In this document: positions 17,565 through 24,981 of the stretch, piece after piece
Layout: every line of letters starts with the position of its first letter
Position numbering within the stretch: the stretch's first letter is position 1
NCBI GenBank assembly: GCA_020632925.1
Contig: JACKER010000009.1
Span: forward strand, 372,001-436,000
Direction: 5' to 3'
DNA from: Alphaproteobacteria bacterium
GTDB lineage: Bacteria; Myxococcota_A; UBA796; GCA-2862545
DNA length: 64,000 nt
Made by a program: the position numbers and the translations under genes
Notes under the pieces: model-generated
Databases searched by the model: none
What the model was told of the DNA's origin: nothing
The model's input: the letters and a program-made list of their open reading frames with translations, nothing else

Positions 17565-18830
17565 ATGGACGGCACCGCCCTCCCCCACCTGCTCACGGCT
17601 CTGCCGGGACCCGCGTCGCGCGCGCGCGTCGATGTCCTCGCTCGGCACGAGTGTCCTGCGGTCACGGCCCGTCGCGCACGTCGCGCGGAGGCGCTGGGGG
17701 CCGCCGACGACGACCCCATCGTGTGGGCCGAGGCGCTCGGTTCCAACGTGATCGACGTCGACGGCAACGTGCTCGTCGACCTCACCGCGGGCTTCGGCGT
17801 CGCGCTGGTGGGCCACCGCCACCCCCGCGTGGTGGACGCCATCCGCGCCCAGTCCGACCGCCTGCTGCACGCGATGGGCGACGCGTGGCCCGACGCCGCG
17901 CGGATCGACCTGCTGGAGCGCCTGGCGAGCGCGCTGCCCGCCCCGCTGTCCGTGATGCTGCTCGGGCTCTCGGGCTCGGACGCCGTCGACGGCGCCGTCA
18001 AGACCGCCGTGCTCCACACCGGTCGGCACGGTGTGCTGGCGTTCGAGGGCGCCTACCACGGGCTGGCGCTCGGGGTCCTCGGCCTCCAGGGATACAAGGC
18101 GTCCTTCAGCGAGCCCTTCCGGCCCCTGATCCATCCCGCCGTCCGCCGGCTGCCCTACGGCGCCGAGGAGGCGGACGTCGACCGGGTCCTGGCCGCGGGC
18201 GGGATCGGGCTGATCCTGGTGGAGCCGATGCTCGGGCGCGGGGGGACCCTGCCCGCACCGCCGGGGTGGCTCGCGATGCTCCGTGCCCTCGCGGATCGGC
18301 ACGGTGCGCTGCTCGCCTTCGACGAGGTGCTCACGGGCTGCGGTCGGACGGGCACACCCTTCCTCGGGCCCGCCGAGGGAGTGGTTCCCGACCTCCTGTG
18401 CGTGGGCAAGGCGCTCGGCGGCGGCCTGCCGATCTCGGCCTGCGCCGGGTCGCCCGCCGTCATGGCCTCCTGGGGCCCGTCGCGGGGCGAGGCGCTCCAC
18501 ACCCAGACGTTCCTCGGGCACCCACCCGGTTGCGCCGCCGCCGTCGCGGTCCTGGAGCTGCTGGCGGGGGACCTCTGCGAGCGTGTGGGGGACCGGGGGA
18601 GCGTGCTGCGAGCCGCCCTCGGCGCGCGGGGCTTCGCGGTGCGCGGCCGCGGCCTGCTGCTGGCCGTGGAGCTCGGTGGCGCCGACGCCCTCGCCACGTC
18701 TCGAGCGTTGATGCGGCGTGGGTGGCTGACGCTCCCAGCCGACGCGCACGGCCTCCAGCTGACGCCACCCGTCACCCTGAGCGACGCGCAGATCGAGGCG
18801 TTCGCCACGACCCTCGCCGGTGTGACGTGA
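17565..18830 (+). CDS. Class III (omega) PLP-dependent aminotransferase
   Basis: 421 residues. Fold-type I features: NVIDVDGNVLVDLTAGFGVA, LVGHRHPRVVDAI, the PLP-phosphate SGSDAVDGAVK region (usually SGTEAxExAxK), FDEVLTGCGRTG, and Lys ~282 in CVGKALGGGLPIS as the Schiff-base residue. Class III enzymes move amino groups to and from the terminal carbon of omega-amino acids, amines or aldehydes. It is the first gene of a three-gene operon and its TGA overlaps the GTG of the LuxE-like gene. With LuxE and LuxC downstream, an aldehyde acceptor yielding a primary amine is a reasonable inference. Confidence 0.88.
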   Translation: MDGTALPHLLTALPGPASRARVDVLARHECPAVTARRARRAEALGAADDDPIVWAEALGSNVIDVDGNVLVDLTAGFGVALVGHRHPRVVDAIRAQSDRLLHAMGDAWPDAARIDLLERLASALPAPLSVMLLGLSGSDAVDGAVKTAVLHTGRHGVLAFEGAYHGLALGVLGLQGYKASFSEPFRPLIHPAVRRLPYGAEEADVDRVLAAGGIGLILVEPMLGRGGTLPAPPGWLAMLRALADRHGALLAFDEVLTGCGRTGTPFLGPAEGVVPDLLCVGKALGGGLPISACAGSPAVMASWGPSRGEALHTQTFLGHPPGCAAAVAVLELLAGDLCERVGDRGSVLRAALGARGFAVRGRGLLLAVELGGADALATSRALMRRGWLTLPADAHGLQLTPPVTLSDAQIEAFATTLAGVT

Positions 18831-19804
18831 GCCCGTGGACCGGGGAGGCCGCGGCGCTCGCCGACCGGATCGCGGCCTTCGTGGAGGCGAGTCTCGCGGG
18901 CCGTGCCACGGAGACCTTCGACGCGCTGGCCGGGGCCATCCACCGCTGGCAGGTCGCTCACGACCCCGTGCTGGCCGCGCTCGTGGAGGAGGACGGCCGC
19001 ATCCCCGCCGTCCCGGTCGGGCTGTTCCGCGACCCGGGCGTGGGCACGCTGCGCGGCGAGGCGCCCGTGGTGTTCCGGACCTCGGGCACGACGGAGGCGC
19101 GGAGGGGCGAGCACCGCCTTCGGAGCACCGCCCTGTACGACCTGGGCGCGGTCGCGTGGGCGCGTCGGTGCGTCCCCCACCTCCCGGCCCGCGTGGAGGC
19201 ACTCCTCGAGGATCCGGCGCTCAAGCCCGACTCCTCGCTCTCGCACATGGTCGCCGGCTTCGGACCGGCGCGGTGGCACGTCCGCGACGGGCAGGTGGAT
19301 GTGGCGTCCCTGGCGCGTCCGTGGTCGGGGCCCGCGTTCGTCCCGTGCACCGCCTTCGCGCTCGCCGAGTGGCTCGAACACGACCCTCGCCCCCTCCCGA
19401 CCGGGAGCGTCCTGATGGTCACCGGTGGGTACAAGGGCCGAATCCGCTCGATCGCCGCCGAGGATCTGGTGCGGGAGGCGCGCGATCGGCTGCGGCCCTC
19501 GGCCTTCGTGACCGAGTACGGCATGACCGAGCTGTCGTCGCAGCTCTGGGGGACTCCGGCGACGGGATTCCTGCCCCCGCCGTGGCTGCGGGTGAGCGCC
19601 GTCCGACCGGAGACCGGGGATGCCGTCGCTCCGGGCGAGATCGGACAGCTGCGCTTCACGGACCTCTGCAACCTCGACGGGACGCTGTCGATCGAGACGA
19701 TGGACCTCGGCGCCATCGCCGCCGACGGCTCCGTCCACCTCCACGGCCGCCTGTCGGGCGCGCCCGCGCGGGGGTGTTCGCTGACGATCGAGGAAGCCCG
19801 GTGA
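18827..19804 (+). CDS. LuxE-like acyl-protein synthetase (adenylate-forming)
   Basis: 325 residues, GTG start overlapping the upstream stop (GTGA). Contains the adenylation-type P-loop FRTSGTTEARRG (about residue 84) and YGMTELSSQLW (about 231), followed by IGQLRFTDLCNLDGT and ETMDLG, which fit the LuxE branch of the ANL superfamily. LuxE activates a free carboxylic acid as acyl-AMP and passes it as a thioester to its own Cys and then to LuxC. No luxAB luciferase genes are present, so light production is not implied. Stop overlaps the next GTG. Confidence 0.82.
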   Translation: MSPWTGEAAALADRIAAFVEASLAGRATETFDALAGAIHRWQVAHDPVLAALVEEDGRIPAVPVGLFRDPGVGTLRGEAPVVFRTSGTTEARRGEHRLRSTALYDLGAVAWARRCVPHLPARVEALLEDPALKPDSSLSHMVAGFGPARWHVRDGQVDVASLARPWSGPAFVPCTAFALAEWLEHDPRPLPTGSVLMVTGGYKGRIRSIAAEDLVREARDRLRPSAFVTEYGMTELSSQLWGTPATGFLPPPWLRVSAVRPETGDAVAPGEIGQLRFTDLCNLDGTLSIETMDLGAIAADGSVHLHGRLSGAPARGCSLTIEEAR

Positions 19805-20802
19805 TCGACAGCGTCCGGGCCTGGCGTGACCGCCTGCGCGCGACCGACCCCGCCGACCACCGCGGCCTGCTGTCGGTGGGAGGGATCCGGGCGGTGTGGA
19901 CGGACGCCCTCGACGCGCTCACCGACGAGGCGCTCGAGCAGATCGCTTCGGCACCCGGCACCCCCTGGGCCTCGGCAGCGATGGCGGTCCCGCGCACCGT
20001 CCCGACCTCCCCCGTCGAGTGGTGCGCGGTGCTCCTGACGCGCGGCACCGAGGTCACCCTCAAGCCACCGTCGACGCATCCGGGTGTGGTGCCGTTGCTG
20101 GTGGAGGCCGCGCGCGCCGTCGACCTGCCGCTCGCAGCCGACGCCGACCGCAGCTCCCTGCTCCGCGCGGAGCTGGCCGTCGTCCAGGGTGGCGACGAGG
20201 CGGTGGCGGCGGTGCGGGCCGCTCGCGGGGACCGCCCGACGCTCGGCTTCGGTCATCGCTTCTCGGTGGCGTGGATCCGCGACCCGCGATCGATGGTGGG
20301 CCTGGCGGCGGACACCGCCCGCTTCGACGGACGCGGCTGCATGAGTCCCGTGCTGGCGCTGACCGACCTGGGTCTGGAGGAGGCCGCCGAGGCGCTGGGC
20401 GAGGCGATGGCGGCGCAGGCCCTGGCCCTGCCGCGGGGTTCCCTGCTGCCCGAGGAGGGCGCGGCGCTCCGCGAGCACCGGGCGCGCGCCCGCGTCGGCG
20501 GCGGCCTGCTGGCGGGTCCGGACTGGGCGGTGCTCGTCGGCCCGCTGCCCGACGACGAGCCCCCGGGCCTCGTCCGCGCCATCCGCCTCGCCCACGCCGA
20601 CCGAGCGACCGCCGCAGCCTGGCTCGCCGCGCGCCGGGACCAGCTGTCCACCGTGGGCACCGACGATCCGGAGCTCCGCCTGCCCGGGGTCCGGGTCTGC
20701 GCGCCCGGCGCGATGCAGCGCCCGCCGCTCCACCGGATCCACGACGGCGTGGACTGGGTGTCGCTGGCGGTCGCCCGCCCTCAGAACCCCTGGGTGGTGT
20801 AG
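19801..20802 (+). CDS. LuxC-like acyl-CoA/acyl-thioester reductase
   Basis: 333 residues, GTG start overlapping the upstream TGA (GTGA). Matches to the LuxC family are the cofactor-domain segment TVPTSPVEWCAVLLTRGTEV followed by LKPPS, and the catalytic box FDGRGCMSP with the nucleophilic Cys at about residue 180. It is shorter than luminous-bacteria LuxC (~480 residues). LuxC takes an acyl group as a Cys-thioester and reduces it with NADPH to the aldehyde. With its upstream partners it completes a predicted acid-to-aldehyde-to-amine pathway. Its 3' end overlaps a converging small gene by 22 bases. Confidence 0.78.
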   Translation: MIDSVRAWRDRLRATDPADHRGLLSVGGIRAVWTDALDALTDEALEQIASAPGTPWASAAMAVPRTVPTSPVEWCAVLLTRGTEVTLKPPSTHPGVVPLLVEAARAVDLPLAADADRSSLLRAELAVVQGGDEAVAAVRAARGDRPTLGFGHRFSVAWIRDPRSMVGLAADTARFDGRGCMSPVLALTDLGLEEAAEALGEAMAAQALALPRGSLLPEEGAALREHRARARVGGGLLAGPDWAVLVGPLPDDEPPGLVRAIRLAHADRATAAAWLAARRDQLSTVGTDDPELRLPGVRVCAPGAMQRPPLHRIHDGVDWVSLAVARPQNPWVV

Positions 20803-21047
20803 AACCACCAGCCCGCCGCGCCCACGACGGACAGGCCGCACAACCCGATCGGCACGAGCAGGATCACGGCGACGACGACGACGATGAGGAGCGTGTTCGA
20901 CTTCTTCTTCGGGGCTTCCTCGGTGGCCGGCTCGAGGTTGGCGGCAGCCTCCTCGTCGAACCAGGGCGCGCTGAAGAGGGTGTCCATCCCGCCGCGGCGC
21001 CGGGCCTCCGGTGGGACCGAGTCGCCGCGTTTCTGCTCCTGGCTCAT
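20781..21047 (-). CDS. Small single-pass membrane protein
   Basis: 88 residues: a hydrophilic N-terminal half with a Lys cluster (EEAPKKKSN) followed by one long hydrophobic helix (TLLIVVVVAVILLVPIGLCG), ending in an aromatic tail (WWFYTTQGF). Tail-anchored topology with the N-terminus in the cytoplasm is likely. Its ATG overlaps the stop of the sigma-factor gene (ATGA), so it is made with that factor; a regulatory link is possible but unproven. Confidence 0.7.
   Translation of the reverse strand: MSQEQKRGDSVPPEARRRGGMDTLFSAPWFDEEAAANLEPATEEAPKKKSNTLLIVVVVAVILLVPIGLCGLSVVGAAGWWFYTTQGF
20791..20811. terminator. Hairpin between convergent luxC-like and small membrane gene
   Basis: GGTGGT (20793-20798) pairs with ACCACC (20804-20809) around a five-base loop; flanking CTGG/CCAG extends the stem with one bulge. 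It spans both stop regions. No T-run. Confidence 0.35.
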
Positions 21048-22090
21048 CCGTCGTCTCCGAGGTCCTCGTCAGCGAAGCGACGCTTGGCCGCATCCCTGAT
21101 GTTGGACTGGTCGCGCAGACGGATCAATGCCTCACGCTCGATCTGCCGGACACGTTCGCGGGAGAGCGCCATCTCCTTGCCCACCTCGGACAGCGTGCGG
21201 AACTCGCCGTCCTCGAGGCCGTACCGACGGGTGAGGACGAACCGCTGCCGATCGGAGAGCACCGCGGAGAACGCGTCGTGCATCCGCTTGAGCTCCTGGC
21301 CCTGGATCGCGTCCTGATCGGGCTGGATGGCGTCCTCGTCCGACAGGAAGCGCTCGAGCGGGCGGGGGCGCGGACCGTCGTCCACCGGCTGCTCGAGGCT
21401 GACCGTGTTGCCCTGCGACAGCAGCAGCTCGGCGCGCTCCTTGTCGATGCCGACCTCGTCCGCCAGCTCCGCGATGCCGAACGGCATGCCCGCGGCCTCG
21501 AAGCGCTTGATGGCCTTGCGCAGGTTCCGGGTCTGCTCGACCGCGCAGCCCGGCAGGCGGACGGGACGTCCCGTGTGGTCGATCGCCCGGGTCATCTGGG
21601 CCCGGACCCACCAGCGGGCGTACGTGCTGAAGCGGATGCCCCGATCGGGGTCGAAGCGCTTGGCGGCGCGGAGGAGCCCGATGTACCCCTCCTGGACCAG
21701 GTCCTCCTCGTCCATGAACGGCCCCGCGAGCTTGCGGGCCTCGCCGTGGGCGATGCGTCGACCGGACATCGCCAGCCGCCAGCGGAGGGACTCGGCCTGC
21801 GCCCAGGCCCCCTTCGCGGTGCGCGCGCGCTGCCGGAGCGAGGGATCGTCCTTGCCGAGCTTCCACAGGGTCTCGACCGCCGACTCCAGGCGATCGACCG
21901 CGCCCGCACGGGTGCGCTCCGCCCGATCGGGGCGACGCTTGAGGATCGACTCGGCGTCCGCGTGGCCGAGCACGGCCTGACGAGCCGTGTCCTCCGCCTT
22001 GCGGATCGCGCGCGCGATGTCCTTCTCCTCTTCGGCGGAGAGGCGCTCCGAACGGCGCGCCGCGGGGAGGAGGGAGAACGGGTTGGCCAT
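21044..22090 (-). CDS. RNA polymerase sigma-70-family factor
   Basis: 348 residues from ATG 22090 (MANPFSLLP). Region 2 is intact (EEDLVQEGYIGLLRAAKRFD, then IRFSTYARWWVRAQMTRAI), region 3 follows (VRLPGCAVEQTRNLRKAIK, FGIAELADEVG), and region 4 has DRQRFVLTRRYGLED and the helix-turn-helix SEVGKEMALSRERVRQIERE. It lacks the region 1.1 of a primary factor. A ~120-residue charged helical segment sits between the N-terminus and region 2. It is an alternative factor of the RpoS/RpoH/RpoD-like group, and its exact class cannot be set here. Coupled to the small membrane protein gene downstream. Confidence 0.87.
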   Translation of the reverse strand: MANPFSLLPAARRSERLSAEEEKDIARAIRKAEDTARQAVLGHADAESILKRRPDRAERTRAGAVDRLESAVETLWKLGKDDPSLRQRARTAKGAWAQAESLRWRLAMSGRRIAHGEARKLAGPFMDEEDLVQEGYIGLLRAAKRFDPDRGIRFSTYARWWVRAQMTRAIDHTGRPVRLPGCAVEQTRNLRKAIKRFEAAGMPFGIAELADEVGIDKERAELLLSQGNTVSLEQPVDDGPRPRPLERFLSDEDAIQPDQDAIQGQELKRMHDAFSAVLSDRQRFVLTRRYGLEDGEFRTLSEVGKEMALSRERVRQIEREALIRLRDQSNIRDAAKRRFADEDLGDDG

Positions 22091-22228
22091 GGGTCTGGGA
22101 GCACCTGTCGAAGGGTGAGCGGACGTCCTACACGGGCGGAGGCCACAAGACCAGTCCACTCGGTGGTGCCGCCCACACACCCGGGGTATCCCGAACGCGA
22201 ACGCTCGACGTCACCTCCGGGGATCACC

Positions 22229-22918
22229 ATGCGACGACACGCCGTCCGCCTCCCCGTCGTCGCCACCACCGAGGCGGTGGCCACGGTGCGCAGCGCGTTG
22301 TGGCCCATCGCCCGCCTGATCCATCCCCTGCCGCGCGCGACCGCCGCGGTGGGCAACCGGCCGCCGGTGGTCCTCGTCCACGGATACCTCGGCCACCCGG
22401 ACATGTTCCGTCCGCTGATCCGCCGCCTGCGGAAGAGCGGCTTCCCGGTCGTCGAGACGGTGGGGTATCCGAGCACGCGCCTGCGGCTCGACCAGATCGC
22501 CGAGCGCATCGACGCCGTCGCCGCACCCCTCGCGGAACGCCACGGCCCCGTCGACCTCGTCGGCCACTCGCTCGGCGCCGTCGCGAGCCGCGCCTGGCTC
22601 AAGGTGTTCGGAGGCGCGAGCCGCGTGCGGCGCTTCGTGTCGCTCGGGGGACCCCACGCGGGCACGGCGATGTGGCGTCTCACCCCGCCGACGCTGTGGG
22701 ACGTGCTGAACCCGGACGGCCCCTGGGTCCACCGCCTGGCCGAGGGCCCCGAGCCCGTGCCGACGACGGTGATCCGCTCCGCCTACGACCACCAGGTGTT
22801 GCCGCCCGTCCGGGCCGCCTTGCCCGGCGTCGCGGAGGTCGTGCTCCAGGGGTACGGGCACAACGGCCTGCTCTGGGCCCGCGCCGCACACCTCGAGGTC
22901 ATTCGCGCGTTGGACTGA
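22229..22918 (+). CDS. Alpha/beta-hydrolase, lipase-like
   Basis: 229 residues, ATG 22229. Alpha/beta-hydrolase elements are PPVVLVHGYLGHPDMF (oxyanion loop), the nucleophile elbow VGHSLGAVAS, SAYDHQVLPP (Asp) and YGHNGLLW (His), a full catalytic triad. The N-terminal segment has a hydrophobic patch but no clear signal peptide. This layout fits triacylglycerol lipase/palmitoyl-thioesterase-like enzymes; the substrate is unknown. Its 3' end overlaps the converging polyprenyl-synthetase-like gene by 20 bases. Confidence 0.82.
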   Translation: MRRHAVRLPVVATTEAVATVRSALWPIARLIHPLPRATAAVGNRPPVVLVHGYLGHPDMFRPLIRRLRKSGFPVVETVGYPSTRLRLDQIAERIDAVAAPLAERHGPVDLVGHSLGAVASRAWLKVFGGASRVRRFVSLGGPHAGTAMWRLTPPTLWDVLNPDGPWVHRLAEGPEPVPTTVIRSAYDHQVLPPVRAALPGVAEVVLQGYGHNGLLWARAAHLEVIRALD

Positions 22919-23912
22919 CCTTCCTGCGTCCGGTCCGCTCGAGGCCCGTCTTCACCATCTCGGTCGCCAGGCGGTCCATGCCGCTGCGGTACGTGGTGTC
23001 GGGCAGCACGCGGAGCGCCCGCCGCGCCCGCCAGCTCTCCTCGGCCATCACCTCGCGGCTCCCCGGGATGCCGAGGCGCCGCAGATCCGCCGCCAGCGCG
23101 CGGGCCTCGTCGGGATCGGGCTCGACGTCGGTCCCGAGCCTCGCCCACCGCTCGGCGATCGAGGGCTCCTGGCGGGCCGCCACCACCACCGGCAGCACCG
23201 GCCGACCCGTGGAGGCGCGCGCCACGACGTGCAGCGCGGGATCACCGAAGGCGAGGACCGAGACGTCCTCGGCGACGTGCCACAGGCGACCGACGTGCCG
23301 GCCGTAGCGGCCGAGGGCGGCGAGCTCCCGGGGGCCCGCCCCACCCAGGTGTCCGCCCGCGCGGCAGCAGAAGGCGAACAGGGCGCCCGTGTGGGCGTCG
23401 GCGTGATCCCGCCAGTCGTCCTCGTTCGCGACCTCGCCGACGAGCTCCCGCGACAGCGCCTGGGCCTCGGAGAAGGCGCGCAGCGCCGACAGGAGCTCCT
23501 CGAGCACGCCGGGCTCGGTGTGGCGCGCGATCTCCAGCGCGCGCACCGTGAGGCGGTTCCCCGTGATCCAGCCGACCGAGCGCACCAGCCGCCGAGCGAC
23601 CCGCCGACGGCGACCTCCCTCCCGACCGAGCGCCAGGTCGTGGACCCGGAGCGCGAGGTGCAGCAGCTCCGCGGCGTGTTGGGCCTCCGCGTCCACCGCC
23701 TGGGCGCCGGTGGCCCGCGCCGCGAGCGCCACGAGGATGGGACGGACGCGCGGGATGTTCGTGCGTCCGACGACGTCGTCCCCCGCGACCATCGCGAAGA
23801 CCTCGTCGCCGACCAGGTCGTGCTCGACCAGCTCGTGCAGGTCGGCCAGATCGAGGCCATACGGCACCAGATCGAGCAGCCGCTCGAGCCCGCGGGTCAG
23901 CCGGCGCGCCAT
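22899..23912 (-). CDS. Polyprenyl-synthetase-like protein lacking the Asp-rich motifs
   Basis: 337 residues, ATG 23912 with GGAGG four bases upstream. The order of segments follows isoprenyl diphosphate synthases: RVRPILVALAARATGA, AAELLHLALRVHDLALG (where active enzymes have HDDxxDD), GNRLTVRALEIA, HTGALFAFCCRAGGHLGG (normally KTAALF) and VAEDVSVLAFGD (normally DDxLD). Both DDxxD metal-binding motifs are therefore reduced to HDLALG and AEDVSV, and the KT Lys is also absent. Catalysis of prenyl elongation is unlikely; a structural or regulatory role, or a different ligand, is inferred. Assignment rests on pattern order. Confidence 0.65.
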   Translation of the reverse strand: MARRLTRGLERLLDLVPYGLDLADLHELVEHDLVGDEVFAMVAGDDVVGRTNIPRVRPILVALAARATGAQAVDAEAQHAAELLHLALRVHDLALGREGGRRRRVARRLVRSVGWITGNRLTVRALEIARHTEPGVLEELLSALRAFSEAQALSRELVGEVANEDDWRDHADAHTGALFAFCCRAGGHLGGAGPRELAALGRYGRHVGRLWHVAEDVSVLAFGDPALHVVARASTGRPVLPVVVAARQEPSIAERWARLGTDVEPDPDEARALAADLRRLGIPGSREVMAEESWRARRALRVLPDTTYRSGMDRLATEMVKTGLERTGRRKVSPTRE

Positions 23913-24043
23913 CCAACCTCCGGCCGATCCTTAGCCCGCGCGACCGGCCGTGGCGTGCAGCATCGGTGCAGCTCGTGCATCGGTTCGCTGCGTTCGCCGC
24001 TCCCGCCCCCCTGCGTTAGGACGCGCCGTCAGGGAGACGCGAG

Positions 24044-24328
24044 ATGGCACAGCACGCGGGCGAGCAGGAAGAGAGCAACATCGTGTACCTCGTGGGCCTG
24101 CTCGCGGGCGGCCTCGTGCTCGGCTTCGGCATCCGCAGCCTGTACTGGTCGTTCGGCTGGGGCGGCGGCGAGTGCCTGAACTGCGACCTGCGCAAGGTCG
24201 GTTTCGACGGAATCGACAACCTCGGGCTGCTCCCCGCCGCGGACTACAGCATCGGCCTGGTCGTGGCCGGCGTCCTGATCCTCGTGGTGCTCAACGCGGG
24301 CGCCTGGCGCCGCACCGGCGGATACTGA
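24044..24328 (+). CDS. Small two-helix membrane protein
   Basis: 94 residues with two hydrophobic helices (VYLVGLLAGGLVLGFGIRSLY and YSIGLVVAGVLILVVLNAG) separated by a loop carrying ECLNC. The Cys pair in the periplasmic or cytoplasmic loop could bind metal or form a disulfide. GGGAG lies upstream of the ATG. The 131-base spacer to the divergent upstream gene must hold its promoter. Function unknown. Confidence 0.65.
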   Translation: MAQHAGEQEESNIVYLVGLLAGGLVLGFGIRSLYWSFGWGGGECLNCDLRKVGFDGIDNLGLLPAADYSIGLVVAGVLILVVLNAGAWRRTGGY

Positions 24329-24930
24329 CGCTGCCCGGCGGGTCGCGCGATCCGAAGGAGCTGCCCGCGCCCCCGCCTCCGGGGACGCCCGGGCACCGGC
24401 CCACGCCCGACGACGACCAGCCGAGCCGTGCGCCGGTCGACTGGGACGACGACGAGGACATGGAGGACGACGACGGGCCGCTGGACATGATCCTGGACCC
24501 GGCGTGCTGGCCCGACGACGACGACGAGCCGACCATCCCCGAGGGGTTGCTCGAGGACTCGGACATCGAGGACCTCCCTCCCCTCGACAGCGTGGACGAC
24601 GACGACGAGGACGACGTGGTCCTGCCGGAGGAGCTCCCGCTCGACGAGGACGACCTGGAGAGCCTGGACGCCCCGGACGACACCGAGATCCCGGTGCTCC
24701 CCTGGTCGCTCGAGGTGAGGCTCGACGGACGCGCCCTGCCCGCGAAGGCCGACCCCGGCCGTGAGCGGACCGTCTGGCTACGGACGACGGGCGTGGTCGA
24801 GGAGCGCCTGGTGACCCTCGAGATCGCCAACAAGTCCGTTCCGGTGGTGGTCGGCGTGCAGCTCGCCGATCAAGAGGGGCTGCTCCTGGGTCGCGACGTC
24901 CTCTCCGGGCGATTCCTGCTGCGTCCCTGA
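24325..24930 (+). CDS. Retropepsin-like (RimK-regulator/zinc-protease family) protein with acidic N-terminus; start uncertain
   Basis: The frame has a proline-rich then strongly Asp/Glu-rich half (DWDDDEDMEDDDG, DDDDEDDVVLPEE) followed by a ~75-residue domain ending VGVQLADQEGLLLGRDVLSG, then RFLLRP. That ending is the signature of the retropepsin-like family PF05618, whose active site is DTG; here the equivalent site reads ADPGRERTVW. No ATG/GTG/TTG lies near the apparent start of coding-like sequence: CTG 24325 overlaps the upstream TGA, while ATG 24460 is the first standard start. A substituted active site suggests a binding rather than proteolytic role. Confidence 0.55.
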   Translation: MTLPGGSRDPKELPAPPPPGTPGHRPTPDDDQPSRAPVDWDDDEDMEDDDGPLDMILDPACWPDDDDEPTIPEGLLEDSDIEDLPPLDSVDDDDEDDVVLPEELPLDEDDLESLDAPDDTEIPVLPWSLEVRLDGRALPAKADPGRERTVWLRTTGVVEERLVTLEIANKSVPVVVGVQLADQEGLLLGRDVLSGRFLLRP

Positions 24931-24981
24931 CCGCACGTTACTCGGCGGCATGCTGGTGCGCGTGACGGGGACCGAGGCCGG

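Noticed and set aside
17565..20802. Bioluminescence (lux) operon
   Set aside because: LuxC- and LuxE-like genes are present but there is no luxA/luxB luciferase, and an aminotransferase takes their place.
22229..22918. Lipase secreted by a signal peptide
   Set aside because: The N-terminal hydrophobic stretch lacks a cleavage pattern, so export is not supported.
23913..24043. tRNA or small RNA gene in the divergent spacer
   Set aside because: No cloverleaf or stable hairpin with a T-run was found in this spacer.
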